64,000 nucleotides of DNA from contig NZ_JSYG01000032.1 of NCBI RefSeq assembly GCF_000784735.1, positions 62,001 to 126,000 on the forward strand, written 5' to 3'. Positions within the stretch are counted from its first letter, which is position 1. Every line of letters begins with the position of its first letter. The notes beneath the pieces are model-generated. The model did not search any database. It was not told the DNA's origin and was given only the letters and a program-made list of their open reading frames with translations. Source of the DNA: Dickeya undicola. GTDB lineage: Bacteria > Pseudomonadota > Gammaproteobacteria > Enterobacterales > Enterobacteriaceae. Below, piece by piece: positions 9,759-19,867 of this stretch. Made by a program: the position numbers and the translations under genes.

Positions 9759-11663
9759 ATGAATATAGAACGCAAACCCTTTCGTGACTATACGGCAGAG
9801 GCAGCCCTGTTTGTACGCCGGGCGCTGGTCGCGTTCCTGGGTATTTTGCTGCTGAGCGGTATTCTTGTCGCCAATCTCTACCACCTGCAGGTTTTACGTT
9901 TTGACGATTATCGTACCCGTTCGAATGAAAACCGCATCAAGCTGGTGCCAATCGCCCCGAGTCGCGGCATCATCTATGACCGCAACGGCACCCCGCTGGC
10001 GCTCAACCGCACGATTTATCAGCTGGAGCTGATTCCGGAAAAGGTCAACAACCTGGAGGAAACGCTTCAGGCACTCAAGTCGGTCATTGACCTGACCGAC
10101 GAAGACATCGATAACTTCAGAAAAGAGCGTAAACGTTCGCGTCGCTTCACCTCCATCCCAGTCAAAACCGGATTAAATGAAGTGCAGGTTGCGAGCTTCG
10201 CGGTCAATCAGTACCGCTTTCCCGGCGTAGAGGTCAAAGGCTACCAGCGTCGCTACTATCCTTATGGCTCAGCGTTGACCCATGTCATCGGTTACGTTTC
10301 CAAAATCAACGATAAGGATCTGGAACGGCTGGATAAGGAAGGCAAACTGGCGGACTATGCCGCAACCCACGATATCGGCAAGCTCGGTATTGAACGCTAT
10401 TACGAAGATGTACTGCACGGTAAACCGGGCTACGAGGAAGTGGAAGTCAATAACCGCGGCCGGGTGATTCGCCAGTTGCATGAACAACCACCGCAAGCCG
10501 GTAAAGATATCACCCTGACACTGGACCTCAATCTCCAGCTCTATATCGAAAAACTGCTGACAGGCAGCCGAGCCGCCGTGGTGGTCACCGACCCTCGGGA
10601 CGCAGGTATTCTGGCGATGGTATCCACCCCCAGCTACGACCCGAACCCGTTCGTCGACGGCATTTCCGGCAAAGCTTACCGGGAACTACTCAACGATCAG
10701 AATCGGCCACTGATTAACCGCGCGACACAAGGGGTGTACCCACCCGCCTCTACTGTCAAACCCTACATCGCGGTATCCGCTCTTAGCGCTGGAGTTATCA
10801 CGCCTTACACCTCGTTGTTTGACCCCGGCTGGTGGCAGTTGCCCGGCTCGGAAAAACGCTTCCGCGACTGGAAAAAATGGGGGCATGGGCGTTTGAATCT
10901 CACCAAGTCGCTGGAAGAATCCGCCGATACCTTCTTCTATCAAGTCGCCTATGACATGGGTATTGACCGCTTATCTGAGTGGATGGGCAAATTCGGTTAC
11001 GGTCATCTCACTGGTATCGATCTGTCTGAAGAACGGGCCGGGATTATGCCGACCCGTGACTGGAAGATGAAACGCTACAAGAAACCCTGGTATCAGGGTG
11101 ATACTATCCCGGTCGGCATCGGCCAGGGCTACTGGACCGCCACGCCTATCCAGATGATCAAAGCGCTTACCACGCTGATTAACGACGGCCAGGTCAAGGC
11201 ACCACATCTGCTTAGCAGTACGCAGGAAAACAACACTCAGGTGCCTTACCGTCAGGCGGAACACCAGCAGATCGGCGATATTCGCTCCGGCTACTGGGAA
11301 ATCGCCAAAGACGGGATGTACGGCGTCGCTAACCGGCCAAACGGCACTGCCCACAAATTCTTTGCCGATGCACCGTATAAAATTGCAGCCAAGTCAGGGA
11401 CGGCGCAGGTATTTGGCCTGAAGGAAAATGAAACCTATAACGCCAACCGGATTGCCGAGCGGCTGCGCGACCATAAACTGATGGTCGCTTTCGCCCCTTA
11501 CAGCAACCCGAAAGTCGCCATGTCCATCATTCTGGAAAACGGCGGTGCAGGGCCAGCTGTCGGGACCATCGTGCGTCAAATCCTCGACCATATTATGTTG
11601 GGCGATAACAATACCAACCTGCCAGACGCGCCACCGTCGCCGCCAGGCAGTGAAACCGAGTAG
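9759..11663 (+). CDS. mrdA: Penicillin-binding protein 2 (elongasome transpeptidase)
   Basis: Class B PBP that cross-links peptidoglycan during lateral wall growth, with RodA as its glycosyltransferase partner. It is 634 residues. One membrane anchor lies at about 20-45 and the pedestal at about 60-260. The transpeptidase domain has the active serine in PASTVKP (Ser331, Lys334), SADTF (SxN-type) near 388, and KSGTAQ near 545. It lies 36 bases after rlmH and seven before rodA, in the conserved rod-shape operon. Confidence 0.98.
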   Translation: MNIERKPFRDYTAEAALFVRRALVAFLGILLLSGILVANLYHLQVLRFDDYRTRSNENRIKLVPIAPSRGIIYDRNGTPLALNRTIYQLELIPEKVNNLEETLQALKSVIDLTDEDIDNFRKERKRSRRFTSIPVKTGLNEVQVASFAVNQYRFPGVEVKGYQRRYYPYGSALTHVIGYVSKINDKDLERLDKEGKLADYAATHDIGKLGIERYYEDVLHGKPGYEEVEVNNRGRVIRQLHEQPPQAGKDITLTLDLNLQLYIEKLLTGSRAAVVVTDPRDAGILAMVSTPSYDPNPFVDGISGKAYRELLNDQNRPLINRATQGVYPPASTVKPYIAVSALSAGVITPYTSLFDPGWWQLPGSEKRFRDWKKWGHGRLNLTKSLEESADTFFYQVAYDMGIDRLSEWMGKFGYGHLTGIDLSEERAGIMPTRDWKMKRYKKPWYQGDTIPVGIGQGYWTATPIQMIKALTTLINDGQVKAPHLLSSTQENNTQVPYRQAEHQQIGDIRSGYWEIAKDGMYGVANRPNGTAHKFFADAPYKIAAKSGTAQVFGLKENETYNANRIAERLRDHKLMVAFAPYSNPKVAMSIILENGGAGPAVGTIVRQILDHIMLGDNNTNLPDAPPSPPGSETE

Positions 11664-11670
11664 AGGCACC

Positions 11671-12783
11671 ATGACAGACAGTCAACAAAAAGGCTCAATC
11701 TGGACCAAAATGCACATTGATCTGCCTTTCCTTCTGTGTGTAATGGCGTTACTGGGCTACAGCCTGTTCGTCATGTGGAGCGCCAGTGGGCAAGACACCG
11801 GAATGATGGAGCGTAAGATAGCCCAATGCGTGCTGGGGCTAGTCGTCATGATCGGTATGGCGCAAATTCCGCCACGAGTCTATGAAGGTTGGGCCCCGTA
11901 TCTGTACATCTTCTGTTTTATCCTGCTGGTCATGGTGGATGTATTCGGCCAGATCAGTAAAGGCGCACAACGCTGGCTGGATTTAGGCGTGGTGCGTTTT
12001 CAGCCGTCGGAAATCGCCAAAATTGCAGTACCACTGATGGTCGCTCGCTATATCAACCGCGATATGTGCCCACCATCGTTAAAAAATACCGGCATCGCGC
12101 TGGCACTGACGTTCGTCCCGACGCTGCTGGTTGCGGCCCAGCCAGACCTTGGCACGGCTATCCTGATTTGTGCGTCCGGCCTGTTTGTACTGTTCCTCGC
12201 CGGTATGAGTTGGCGACTGATCGCTATCGCAGCCATTTTGCTGGCAGCGTTCATCCCCGTTTTGTGGTTTTTCCTGATGCATGATTACCAGCGTGACAGG
12301 GTAATGATGCTGCTGGACCCAGAAACCGACCCGCTCGGTGCCGGTTATCATATTATTCAATCAAAAATCGCCATCGGTTCCGGCGGTTTGACCGGTAAAG
12401 GCTGGTTGCATGGCACCCAGTCTCAGTTGGAGTTCCTGCCAGAACGCCATACCGATTTCATCTTTGCAGTACTGGCCGAAGAACTGGGACTTATCGGTGT
12501 ACTCATCCTGCTGGCGTTATACCTGTTCCTGATCATGCGCGGCCTGGTGATCGCCGCCAATGCGCAAACCTCGTTCGGCCGGGTGATGGTCGGTGGCTTG
12601 ATGCTAATCTTTTTCGTGTATGTGTTTGTTAACATCGGCATGGTGAGTGGTATCCTGCCGGTGGTCGGGGTGCCGCTGCCGTTGGTCAGCTATGGCGGCT
12701 CGGCGCTGGTCGTCTTGATGGCGGGATTCGGTATCGTCATGTCGATACACACTCACCGCAAAATGTTATCCAAGAATTTATAG
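11671..12783 (+). CDS. mrdB: Rod-shape SEDS glycosyltransferase RodA
   Basis: Polytopic SEDS-family enzyme that polymerises lipid II in the elongasome with PBP2. I chose ATG 11671 because it gives 370 residues, exactly E. coli RodA; the longer upstream frame overlaps the end of mrdA and is not needed. About ten hydrophobic segments are evident. Conserved SEDS signatures include [38 protein letters not shown] and the C-terminal [16 protein letters not shown]. Confidence 0.97.
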   Translation: MTDSQQKGSIWTKMHIDLPFLLCVMALLGYSLFVMWSASGQDTGMMERKIAQCVLGLVVMIGMAQIPPRVYEGWAPYLYIFCFILLVMVDVFGQISKGAQRWLDLGVVRFQPSEIAKIAVPLMVARYINRDMCPPSLKNTGIALALTFVPTLLVAAQPDLGTAILICASGLFVLFLAGMSWRLIAIAAILLAAFIPVLWFFLMHDYQRDRVMMLLDPETDPLGAGYHIIQSKIAIGSGGLTGKGWLHGTQSQLEFLPERHTDFIFAVLAEELGLIGVLILLALYLFLIMRGLVIAANAQTSFGRVMVGGLMLIFFVYVFVNIGMVSGILPVVGVPLPLVSYGGSALVVLMAGFGIVMSIHTHRKMLSKNL

Positions 12784-12792
12784 GGGTGAGCA

Positions 12793-13947
12793 ATGCGTAA
12801 GGATTGGGTTTGGATTGGCGCGATCAGCCTGGCTCTGGCAGGCTGTGCGGTGACGGAACAGCCTCAGTCGCCCTCACCGCAGGCCACGACATACAATGGC
12901 CCGGTGGAAGAAATTAGCGGTGCAGAACCGCGCTACGAACCGTACAACCCCGCCAACATGCAGGATTACAGCATGAACGGCAAAACCTACCGTATTGTCA
13001 AAAATCCGGAGAATTTCAGTGAAAGCGGTTTTGCCACCTGGCACGATCGAGAATCCGTCGGTAATCGCACCGCGACCGGCGAAGAATTCGACGTTAACGC
13101 CATGGCCGCAGCCCATCCCACATTACCGATTCCCAGCTATGTGCGCGTCACTAACCTCAGCAACGGCCGTCGTCTGGTGGTACGCGTCAACGACCGCGGA
13201 CCTTATACGCCAGGCAGAATCATCGATCTGACCAAAGGTGCGGCTGACCGCCTTAATCTGTCCAACAATACCAAAGTGAAGGTAGATTTCATCAGCGTAG
13301 CACAGGACGGCTCACTTTCTGGTCCCGGTACTATCGGCACTCGTGTTGCCAAACAGAGTTTTGCCCTGCCGTCACGTCCAACGCTAGGCTCCAGCGGTCT
13401 GGGGACTCCGGTCATGGAAAGTGCACCGGCTACTGCCGCTGCGGTGCGGCCGATCAGCAACGCCACATTAACGCCGACAACAACAGGTAATAGCAGCAAC
13501 ACGATCGTCAGTGGCAACGCATCAGTCAGCAATACCGGTGCATCAAGCGGAGGCAGTTTCCTCGGTGCGCCTAAGCCACTGCCCAGCGGAGTACTGGAAA
13601 GCCCAGAGCCGACATCTGCCGCTACGCCGCTCAGAGCAACGACGATGGCGACAGCACCGGTTGCCGTTCAGCCGTCACGCACACCGTCACAACCGACAGT
13701 GCCAGCGGGTTCCGGCAATATCGTGGTGCAGGTCGGCGCGTTGAGCGATCAACAGCGGGCGCAAACCTGGCTGAAAAGCCTGAATGAGCGCTTCCGTGTG
13801 CCAGGAAAAGTCACCCTGAATAACGGCTTATATCGTATCCAGTTAGGGCCGTTCCAGAGCCGTCAGCAAGCTGCCGACCTGCAACAACGCCTGTCCAGCG
13901 AAGCACAACAGCCGTCATTTATCACCACGGTATCTGGCGCGCAGTAA
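12793..13947 (+). CDS. rlpA: Septal-ring lipoprotein RlpA (septum-associated, SPOR domain)
   Basis: Outer-membrane lipoprotein. It has 384 residues with lipobox LAGC (Cys18). The double-psi beta-barrel RlpA domain lies at about residues 75-165 (GFATWHDRESVGNRTATGE, NLSNGRRLVVRVNDRGPY), followed by a long low-complexity Ser/Thr/Pro/Ala linker (about 190-305). A C-terminal SPOR domain (about 308-384) binds denuded glycan at septa. In Pseudomonas RlpA is a lytic transglycosylase; whether this one is active cannot be told here. It is nine bases from rodA, so it belongs to the rod operon. Confidence 0.94.
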   Translation: MRKDWVWIGAISLALAGCAVTEQPQSPSPQATTYNGPVEEISGAEPRYEPYNPANMQDYSMNGKTYRIVKNPENFSESGFATWHDRESVGNRTATGEEFDVNAMAAAHPTLPIPSYVRVTNLSNGRRLVVRVNDRGPYTPGRIIDLTKGAADRLNLSNNTKVKVDFISVAQDGSLSGPGTIGTRVAKQSFALPSRPTLGSSGLGTPVMESAPATAAAVRPISNATLTPTTTGNSSNTIVSGNASVSNTGASSGGSFLGAPKPLPSGVLESPEPTSAATPLRATTMATAPVAVQPSRTPSQPTVPAGSGNIVVQVGALSDQQRAQTWLKSLNERFRVPGKVTLNNGLYRIQLGPFQSRQQAADLQQRLSSEAQQPSFITTVSGAQ

Positions 13948-13960
13948 CGCACATACTCTC

Positions 13961-13989
13961 GAAAGAGGGATAAATTCCCTCTTTCTTTA
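13961..13989 (+). terminator. Terminator after rlpA
   Basis: GAAAGAGGGA, loop TAAAT, TCCCTCTTTC, then a short TTTA-type tail. It is a perfect ten-base stem 14 bases after the rlpA stop. The T run is weak, so termination may be partial. Confidence 0.7.
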
Positions 13990-14125
13990 TCTGTACGAGC
14001 GATAACGATATCATCCTGAAAATTGGCAAAATCGCGTAACGTATTGTCTGGTGCCGCCCCGATTTTCATCTGTTATAGTGTGGCTCGTTTTTTAACTCAT
14101 ACCCACGGATGTTGTTGTTCCAATC

Positions 14126-15337
14126 ATGAAAACAGTAATCACGTCTTGTTTTACCAAACGTATTGCGCTCGGCACGTTGCTCGCCATCAGTGCATCCACT
14201 TTCGCCTACGCAGACGACATTAATCTGAAAACCATGATTCCTGCCGTCCCGGATATTGATGCCGAAGCGTATATCCTGATTGATTACAACTCGGGTAAAG
14301 TGCTGGCGGAAAAGAACGCCGACACCCGTCGCAACCCCGCCAGCCTGACAAAAATGATGACCAGCTACGTCATTGGCCAGGCGATTAAAGCCGGGAAGAT
14401 AAGCCCAAATGATGTCGTGACTATTGGCAAAGACGCCTGGGCTACCGGTAACCCCGATTTCCAGGGCTCCTCGCTGATGTTCCTCAAACCGGGCGATCGC
14501 GTACCCGTTTATTTGTTGAACAAAGGGATTATTCTGCAATCCGGTAATGATGCCTGCGTCGCAATGGCTGACTACGTAGCGGGTAGCCAGGATTCGTTCG
14601 TTAATCTGATGAACGGTTACGTCAAAGCCCTGGGTTTACAGAACACCAACTTCAAAACAGTCCACGGCCTGGATGCTGAAGGTCAGTACAGCTCAGCCCG
14701 CGACATGGCACTGATTGGTCAGGCATTGATCCGCGATGTCCCGGATGAGTACGCGACCTATAAAGAGAAAGAGTTTACTTTCAACAATATCCGCCAGATG
14801 AACCGTAACGGCCTGTTGTGGGACAGCAGCCTGACCGTTGATGGCATCAAAACCGGTCATACTGCCTCCGCTGGTTACAACCTGGTAGCCTCCGCAACCG
14901 AAGGCCAGATGCGCCTGATCTCCGCCGTAATGGGTGGGCGGACGTTCAAAGGCCGTGAAACAGAGAGCAAGAAACTACTGACCTGGGGCTTCCGCTTCTT
15001 TGAAACCGTAGCACCGCTGAAAACCGGCAAAGAGTTCGCTTCTGAACCAGTGTGGTTCGGCGATAGCGACCGGGTATCGCTGGGCGTGGATAAAGATGCC
15101 TATATCACTATTCCTCGTGGCCGCATGAAAGACCTGAAAGCCAGCTATGTGCTGACCAATGCGGAATTGCACGCACCACTGGCCAAAAACCAGGTGGTGG
15201 GCACCATCAACTTCCAGTTAGACGGCAAAGTGATCGAGCAGCGTCCGCTGGTGGTGATGAACGAAGTCAAAGAAGGCGGAATTTTCGGACGACTGTTCGA
15301 CTACATAAAACTGATGTTCCACCGCTGGTTCAGTTGA
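14126..15337 (+). CDS. dacA: D-alanyl-D-alanine carboxypeptidase DacA (PBP5)
   Basis: Removes the terminal D-Ala from peptidoglycan pentapeptides, limiting cross-linking. It has 403 residues, as in E. coli. The signal peptide is cleaved after AYA (residue 29), placing the catalytic Ser73 (SLTKMM, with Lys76) at mature position 44, the classical PBP5 numbering. SGNDA near 138 and KTGHT near 241 complete the active site. The amphipathic C-terminal helix that anchors it to the inner membrane is present ([16 protein letters not shown]). It has its own gap upstream after the rlpA terminator. Confidence 0.98.
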   Translation: MKTVITSCFTKRIALGTLLAISASTFAYADDINLKTMIPAVPDIDAEAYILIDYNSGKVLAEKNADTRRNPASLTKMMTSYVIGQAIKAGKISPNDVVTIGKDAWATGNPDFQGSSLMFLKPGDRVPVYLLNKGIILQSGNDACVAMADYVAGSQDSFVNLMNGYVKALGLQNTNFKTVHGLDAEGQYSSARDMALIGQALIRDVPDEYATYKEKEFTFNNIRQMNRNGLLWDSSLTVDGIKTGHTASAGYNLVASATEGQMRLISAVMGGRTFKGRETESKKLLTWGFRFFETVAPLKTGKEFASEPVWFGDSDRVSLGVDKDAYITIPRGRMKDLKASYVLTNAELHAPLAKNQVVGTINFQLDGKVIEQRPLVVMNEVKEGGIFGRLFDYIKLMFHRWFS

Positions 15338-15413
15338 TCCCCCTTGAATCTTGAGCAACAGCCCTTATGTTGCTCACTTAAGGATCGAACAACAGGATTT
15401 CGGTCATACTTAA

Positions 15414-15443
15414 CACTCCCGCTTCGGCGGGAGTGATAATTTT
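15414..15443 (+). terminator. Terminator between dacA and ybeD
   Basis: CACTCCCGC, tetraloop TTCG, GCGGGAGTG, then ATAATTTT. A second hairpin just upstream, GAGCAACA with TGTTGCTC (15353-15375), lies directly after the dacA stop. Either or both may end dacA transcription. Confidence 0.78.
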
Positions 15444-15470
15444 GTACTAATGAATGACTCTGGAGTCGCC

Positions 15471-15734
15471 ATGAAAACCAAACTCAACGAATTGCTTGAA
15501 TTCCCTTGTTCATTTACCTACAAAGTCATGGGGCTGGCAAAACCAGAGCTGGTGGATCGGGTTGTGGAAGTGGTTCAACGCCATGCTCCCGGCGACTATA
15601 ACCCGCAAATCAAACCCAGCACCAAAGGCAACTACCATTCGGTGTCGATTACTATCATCGCCACCCATATCGAACAGGTAGAAACGCTATACGAAGAATT
15701 GGGTAACATCGATATTGTACGTGTGGTGCTGTAA
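15471..15734 (+). CDS. ybeD: DUF493 family protein YbeD
   Basis: Small ACT-like cytoplasmic protein of unknown role, conserved next to lipB in enterobacteria and suspected of a regulatory link to lipoate metabolism. ATG 15471, behind CTGGAG, gives 87 residues, matching E. coli YbeD nearly residue for residue ([12 protein letters not shown] at the start, [13 protein letters not shown] at the end). The earlier in-frame ATG at 15450 would add seven residues without family support. Confidence 0.94.
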   Translation: MKTKLNELLEFPCSFTYKVMGLAKPELVDRVVEVVQRHAPGDYNPQIKPSTKGNYHSVSITIIATHIEQVETLYEELGNIDIVRVVL

Positions 15735-15888
15735 CGCCGACGCTCTCTGACCTTGTCTCCTGAATACGGAGACAAGTGAGGAAACCGCTATTCGCTGTAG
15801 CATCACCCCGCTATAATTGCGCTCATTCCCTCTTCACCCGACGATGACACTCTTGCAACAGGATACGATCATAGCTAGTGATACGGTC

Positions 15889-16605
15889 ATGAACAGTGGC
15901 ACACTGGTCAGCGATACCCTCATCGTGCGCCAGTTGGGCGTACAGCCTTACGAACCAGTGTCGCAGGCTATGCATACCTTCACCGAACAGCGGGACAGCC
16001 ACAGCGTTGACGAATTGTGGCTGGTACAACACCTACCGGTCTTTACCCAGGGGCAGGCGGGCAAAGCCGAGCATGTTCTGATGCCCGGCGACATCCCGGT
16101 GATTCAAAGTGACCGCGGCGGTCAGGTGACCTACCACGGCCCCGGCCAGCAAGTGATGTATGTGCTTATCGATATCAAACGCCGCAAAGTTGGCGTGCGT
16201 CAGCTGGTAACCGCAATCGAAAATACCGTCGTCAATACGCTGGCGCATTATGCCGTTGACGCACACGCCCGTCCTGACGCCCCTGGCGTTTACGTCGGCG
16301 AACGGAAAATCTGCTCACTGGGCCTGCGTATCCGTCACGGCTGCTCGTTTCACGGCTTGGCGCTGAACATTGCGATGGACTTGTCCCCTTTCCTGCGTAT
16401 TAACCCTTGCGGTTACGCTGGGATGGCAATGACTCAACTCAGCGAGCTGGTTCCCGGTGTAACGGTAGCTGATGCCGCGCCAGTGATGGTGAACGCGTTT
16501 ATGGAACTGCTGGATTACCGTCAGCAGGAATGGCTGGAGTGGAACTGGACGCAGCAAGGGGCTCCACGCCCACAGAGCACGCCTGACGCAGCCCGACGCT
16601 GTTAA
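15889..16605 (+). CDS. lipB: Octanoyltransferase LipB
   Basis: Transfers octanoate from acyl carrier protein to lipoyl domains, the first step of lipoate synthesis. The LplA/LipB catalytic pair is present: the lysine in [10 protein letters not shown] and the cysteine in RHGCSFHG. The substrate motif [14 protein letters not shown] is intact. The start is uncertain: ATG 15889 gives 238 residues and aligns best with E. coli LipB (213), whose extra length here is mostly C-terminal. ATG 15844 is an alternative, 27 bases after a TATAAT at 15812. The ybeF gene found between lipB and lipA in E. coli is absent. Confidence 0.94.
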   Translation: MNSGTLVSDTLIVRQLGVQPYEPVSQAMHTFTEQRDSHSVDELWLVQHLPVFTQGQAGKAEHVLMPGDIPVIQSDRGGQVTYHGPGQQVMYVLIDIKRRKVGVRQLVTAIENTVVNTLAHYAVDAHARPDAPGVYVGERKICSLGLRIRHGCSFHGLALNIAMDLSPFLRINPCGYAGMAMTQLSELVPGVTVADAAPVMVNAFMELLDYRQQEWLEWNWTQQGAPRPQSTPDAARRC

Positions 16606-16642
16606 GTTACATTTTATTTACATTATTTCTGTATTTTGTCCC

Positions 16643-16679
16643 TCAATGGCTGCTCGTGGGCAGCCATTGATGATATAAT
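16643..16679 (+). promoter_or_regulatory. Hairpin and extended -10 promoter candidate for lipA
   Basis: A perfect eleven-base stem, TCAATGGCTGC with GCAGCCATTGA (16643-16653 and 16660-16670), runs directly into TGATATAAT (16671-16679), an exact extended -10 element. A start near 16686 would leave a leader of about 90 bases before lipA. The hairpin may end lipB transcription while the extended -10 restarts it for lipA. This is inference from sequence only. Confidence 0.5.
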
Positions 16680-16776
16680 TTTGTGAGCTTTTTAAAAAAA
16701 AGTTTAACAACACACGTAATCCAATGAGTTTTATATAAACTCATAACAGCGATTCAGAACTGGAAATTACGCAAAC

Positions 16777-17742
16777 ATGAGTAAACCGATTCAGATCGAA
16801 CGTGGCGTCAAATACCGCGATGCAGACAAAATGGCCCTGATCCCGGTACGTACTGTCGTCACCGAGCGTCAGGAGATGCTCCGCAAGCCGGAATGGATGA
16901 AAATCAAATTACCCGCGGACTCCAGCCGAATTCAGGGCATCAAGGACGCCATGCGCCGTAATGGTCTGCACTCGGTTTGCGAAGAAGCATCCTGCCCTAA
17001 TCTGGCGGAGTGCTTCAACCACGGCACCGCCACGTTTATGATCCTCGGTGCCATCTGTACCCGTCGCTGCCCGTTCTGCGATGTCGCCCACGGACGCCCA
17101 CTGACCCCGGATGCCAACGAGCCAGAAAAACTGGCCCAGACCATTCACGATATGGGACTGCGCTATGTGGTGATCACCTCGGTTGACCGCGATGACCTGC
17201 GTGACGGCGGTGCTCAGCATTTTGCCGACTGCATCAGTGCTATTCGCCGTAAAAGTCCGAGTATCAGAATTGAAACGCTGGTGCCAGATTTCCGCGGCCG
17301 TATGGATCGGGCTTTGGATATTTTGACCGCCACGCCGCCAGACGTATTTAACCACAACCTGGAAAACGTACCGCGCCTCTATCGTCAGGTACGTCCAGGT
17401 GCCGATTACGATTGGTCGCTGAAGCTGCTGGAAAAATTCAAAGCGGCTCATCCCGATATCCCAACAAAATCAGGTCTGATGGTTGGCCTGGGCGAAACCA
17501 ACGATGAAATTCTGGATGTAATGCGCGACCTGCGCCGCCACGGGGTAACCATGCTGACGTTAGGTCAGTACCTGCAACCCAGCCGTCACCACCTGCCGGT
17601 ACAACGTTATGTGCCGCCGGAAGAGTTTGAGGAAATGAAGGCGGAAGCGCTGGCAATGGGCTTTACCCATGCGGCCTGCGGTCCGTTCGTTCGTTCGTCT
17701 TACCACGCCGATTTGCAGGCCAAAGGAATGGAAGTCAAATAA
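16777..17742 (+). CDS. lipA: Lipoyl synthase LipA
   Basis: Radical SAM enzyme that inserts two sulfurs into the octanoyl group. It has 321 residues, the E. coli length. The auxiliary cluster cysteines are Cys68, Cys73 and Cys79 ([12 protein letters not shown]), and the radical SAM cluster cysteines are Cys94, Cys98 and Cys101 (CTRRCPFC). The C-terminal RSSY motif, whose serine also ligates the auxiliary cluster, is present. It is followed by a bidirectional terminator shared with convergent tatE. Confidence 0.98.
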   Translation: MSKPIQIERGVKYRDADKMALIPVRTVVTERQEMLRKPEWMKIKLPADSSRIQGIKDAMRRNGLHSVCEEASCPNLAECFNHGTATFMILGAICTRRCPFCDVAHGRPLTPDANEPEKLAQTIHDMGLRYVVITSVDRDDLRDGGAQHFADCISAIRRKSPSIRIETLVPDFRGRMDRALDILTATPPDVFNHNLENVPRLYRQVRPGADYDWSLKLLEKFKAAHPDIPTKSGLMVGLGETNDEILDVMRDLRRHGVTMLTLGQYLQPSRHHLPVQRYVPPEEFEEMKAEALAMGFTHAACGPFVRSSYHADLQAKGMEVK

Positions 17743-17788
17743 CGGGTGACAACCCGTAACATTCCATTACAAAAAATACAGGAACGAC

Positions 17789-17822
17789 AAAAAGCGGACG
17801 GTTAACCCCTCCGCTTTTTTTA
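17789..17822. terminator. Bidirectional terminator between lipA and tatE
   Basis: AAAAAGCGGA and TCCGCTTTTT form a ten-base stem flanked by A and T runs, so it can end transcription from both lipA (plus) and tatE (minus). Confidence 0.9.
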
Positions 17823-17847
17823 TTGTGATGCCTGTCAGCGCTGATAA

Positions 17848-18051
17848 TTATTCTTTAGAACGCTTTTCGCTGATAGCAGTCGGATGTTCATCCTGAGTGG
17901 AAGCCGTTGGCTGTTCATCACTCATGGATTTCTTGAAACCTTTGATAGCGGCACCCAGATCACTGCCCAGAGTGCGCAGTTTATTGGTGCCAAACAGCAG
18001 AACAATCAAGGCGCCAATCACTAAGAGCTTGGTAATACTGATACCTTCCAT
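17848..18051 (-). CDS. tatE: Sec-independent translocase subunit TatE
   Basis: TatA-family component of the twin-arginine export pathway. It has 67 residues, as in E. coli TatE. An N-terminal membrane helix (about residues 5-22) is followed by the FGTNKLRTLGSDLGAAIKGF amphipathic helix and a polar tail. A solitary tatE beside lipA, apart from tatABC, is the enterobacterial pattern. It lies 156 bases downstream of ybeM on the same strand. Confidence 0.95.
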   Translation of the reverse strand: MEGISITKLLVIGALIVLLFGTNKLRTLGSDLGAAIKGFKKSMSDEQPTASTQDEHPTAISEKRSKE

Positions 18052-18207
18052 ACATACCTACCTGATAATGTGAGCTGGAAAAGCCAGCGCGCTTTACATA
18101 GCTCTTTTTTAAGTCGACACACCGGATAAGGCAATGGTTATCTGTAACAAAGTACGACGTTCATCACCCGTCGCTGTGTTTTATCCGGGACGTAATATAC
18201 CTTGCTG

Positions 18208-18996
18208 TTATCGTAGTACAGGCGGCTTAAAGCGGTTGTGATGTAGCACAGGTAACTGGCGACGAACGGCCTGAATACGCTCCAGCGTCAGCTCCGTCAA
18301 CAACAATTCAGGCTGTTCAGCGGCCTGAGCGATAACCACACCCAGCGGATCCACCACCATGCTATTGCCGATGTTCCTGTCGCTACACTCCCCTGTCGCG
18401 ACCAAATAACACGTGTTCTCCAATGCCCGTGTTCTCGCTAGCAACTCCCAGTGCGCTTCTTTCTGCGGGCCTTTTACCCAGGCAGCGGGCACCACCAGCA
18501 CATCAGCGCCATTGACCGCCAATTGGCGCGCCATCTCAGCAAAGCGGATGTCGTAGCACACCATCAACCCGACGCGCATTCCGGCCACCTCCACCACCGG
18601 TGGCAGAGTTGTTCCTGGCGTCACCCGTCGGGACTCCTGTACCGAAAATGCGTCATACAAATGCAGCTTATGATAGTGAACCAACACTTCGCCCCGTCGG
18701 ATAACCAACAGCGTATTATGCACACGTCCATCCGCCGCAGGCGTATGTAGAGTCAATACCACACTGATATCCAGCGACTGGCTGGCAGTCAGCAGTTGGC
18801 TGACAAACGGGCCGGTGATCGGCTGGGCACAACCGACACCCCATTCTGGGTCTGTATTATCTCTCGCCAGAACCGCCTCCGGCAGCACCAGCAGGTCAGC
18901 GCCAGCAGACTCGGCCTGTACCATTAATGTTATGCACGTCTGGGCATTGTCTTGCCATAGACGTTGTACGGCAAACTGACCAAGCGCCACTTTCAT
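18208..18996 (-). CDS. ybeM: Carbon-nitrogen hydrolase YbeM (deaminated glutathione amidase type), intact
   Basis: Nitrilase-superfamily amidase; characterised relatives hydrolyse deaminated glutathione as a metabolite-repair step. ATG 18996 lies behind AAGGAG and gives 262 residues. The Glu-Lys-Cys triad is visible in LPEAVLA (Glu about 42), HYHKLHLYD (Lys about 110) and MVCYDIRF (Cys about 145). The gene is full length here, whereas the K-12 copy is commonly described as disrupted. It diverges from crcB and its riboswitch. A longer frame to 19104 has no family support. Confidence 0.93.
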   Translation of the reverse strand: MKVALGQFAVQRLWQDNAQTCITLMVQAESAGADLLVLPEAVLARDNTDPEWGVGCAQPITGPFVSQLLTASQSLDISVVLTLHTPAADGRVHNTLLVIRRGEVLVHYHKLHLYDAFSVQESRRVTPGTTLPPVVEVAGMRVGLMVCYDIRFAEMARQLAVNGADVLVVPAAWVKGPQKEAHWELLARTRALENTCYLVATGECSDRNIGNSMVVDPLGVVIAQAAEQPELLLTELTLERIQAVRRQLPVLHHNRFKPPVLR

Positions 18997-19089
18997 ATCT
19001 GGCTCCTTCATACATGGCAAGCGGATACATTTGGTAAAACTACCACGGCTACAAAAAACATCACCATACAGGTAAACTTTTATAGCCAG

Positions 19090-19145
19090 TAATGGAGATG
19101 ACATTCCTCCATAACCGCCCTTCCGGCTGATGATGTCTGCGAGTC
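19090..19145 (+). promoter_or_regulatory. Fluoride riboswitch (crcB motif) upstream of crcB
   Basis: The crcB-motif landmarks occur in order: a GGAG...CTCC stem around GATGACATT (19094-19110), then ATAACCGCCC, then GGCTGATGATGTCTGC. These correspond to the conserved core of the fluoride aptamer. About 60 bases with further pairing potential (TCGGGC, GCCC) separate it from crcB and are the likely expression platform. Fluoride binding and control of a fluoride exporter are known for the class; the assignment rests on motif recognition. Confidence 0.85.
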
Positions 19146-19205
19146 CCTCAATCGGGCGTGCCCTTTCGAGATTAGCCCAACTTACCCTTGAATGAAAAGG
19201 TGACT

Positions 19206-19589
19206 ATGTATAGTACGTTACTTGCTGTTTTTATTGGTGGCGGGATTGGCAGTGTCGCACGCTGGCAACTCAGTGTACGCTTTAATACCCTGTTTCCTCA
19301 GATTCCTGCTGGTACTCTGCTGGCCAACCTGCTCGGTGCTTTCGTTATCGGTGCGGCTATGAGCTATTTCATACGCCAGCCCGACCTTCCGCCACAATGG
19401 AAAATGTTGCTCACCACCGGTTTTTGCGGCGGTCTGACGACATTCTCTACTTTTTCCTACGAAACGGTGACCTTGCTACAGAGTGGTGAATGGACCGCAG
19501 CACTGTTTAATTTACTGCTCAACCTGCTAGGTTCGCTGATCATGACAGCGCTAGCATTCGCGCTGGTAGGCTGGCTAAGCGCCCACTGA
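19206..19589 (+). CDS. crcB: Fluoride ion channel CrcB (Fluc)
   Basis: Dimeric inner-membrane fluoride channel that lowers cytoplasmic fluoride. ATG 19206 behind AAAAGGTG gives 127 residues, as in E. coli. There are four hydrophobic helices, with the family motif [17 protein letters not shown] (about residues 73-89) whose phenylalanines line the ion path, and an early [10 protein letters not shown]. It sits behind the fluoride riboswitch and ends at a terminator shared with cspE. Confidence 0.97.
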   Translation: MYSTLLAVFIGGGIGSVARWQLSVRFNTLFPQIPAGTLLANLLGAFVIGAAMSYFIRQPDLPPQWKMLLTTGFCGGLTTFSTFSYETVTLLQSGEWTAALFNLLLNLLGSLIMTALAFALVGWLSAH

Positions 19590-19615
19590 GAGATAAGACA
19601 GGAAAAACACAAAAT

Positions 19616-19642
19616 AAAAACCCGCCATCAGGCGGGTTTTTC
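19616..19642. terminator. Bidirectional terminator between crcB and cspE
   Basis: AAAAACCCGCC, loop ATCA, GGCGGGTTTTT. It serves crcB (plus) and cspE (minus). Confidence 0.93.
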
Positions 19643-19657
19643 AGGAAATCGGTATAA

Positions 19658-19867
19658 TTAAATAGCGATAACGTTAGCAGCAGAAGGTCCTTTAGCGCCG
19701 CTGGTGATTTCAAACTCTACGCGCTGACCTTCAGCCAGGGTTTTGAAACCGTTGCTCTGGATAGCAGAGAAGTGAACGAATACGTCCTTGCTGCCATCTT
19801 CCGGAGTAATGAAACCGAATCCTTTGGACTCATTAAACCACTTAACGCTACCTTTAATCTTAGACAT
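19658..19867 (-). CDS. cspE: Cold-shock-family RNA chaperone CspE
   Basis: Single-domain OB-fold protein that melts RNA hairpins and can act as an antiterminator; constitutive in E. coli. It is 69 residues from ATG 19867, near-identical to E. coli CspE. RNP1 [11 protein letters not shown] and RNP2 DVFVHFSAI are present. The leader contains a small inverted repeat (GACACA...TGTGTC, 19893-19909). The crcB neighbour is conserved, but pagP, next to cspE in E. coli, is not found upstream. Confidence 0.96.
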   Translation of the reverse strand: MSKIKGSVKWFNESKGFGFITPEDGSKDVFVHFSAIQSNGFKTLAEGQRVEFEITSGAKGPSAANVIAI

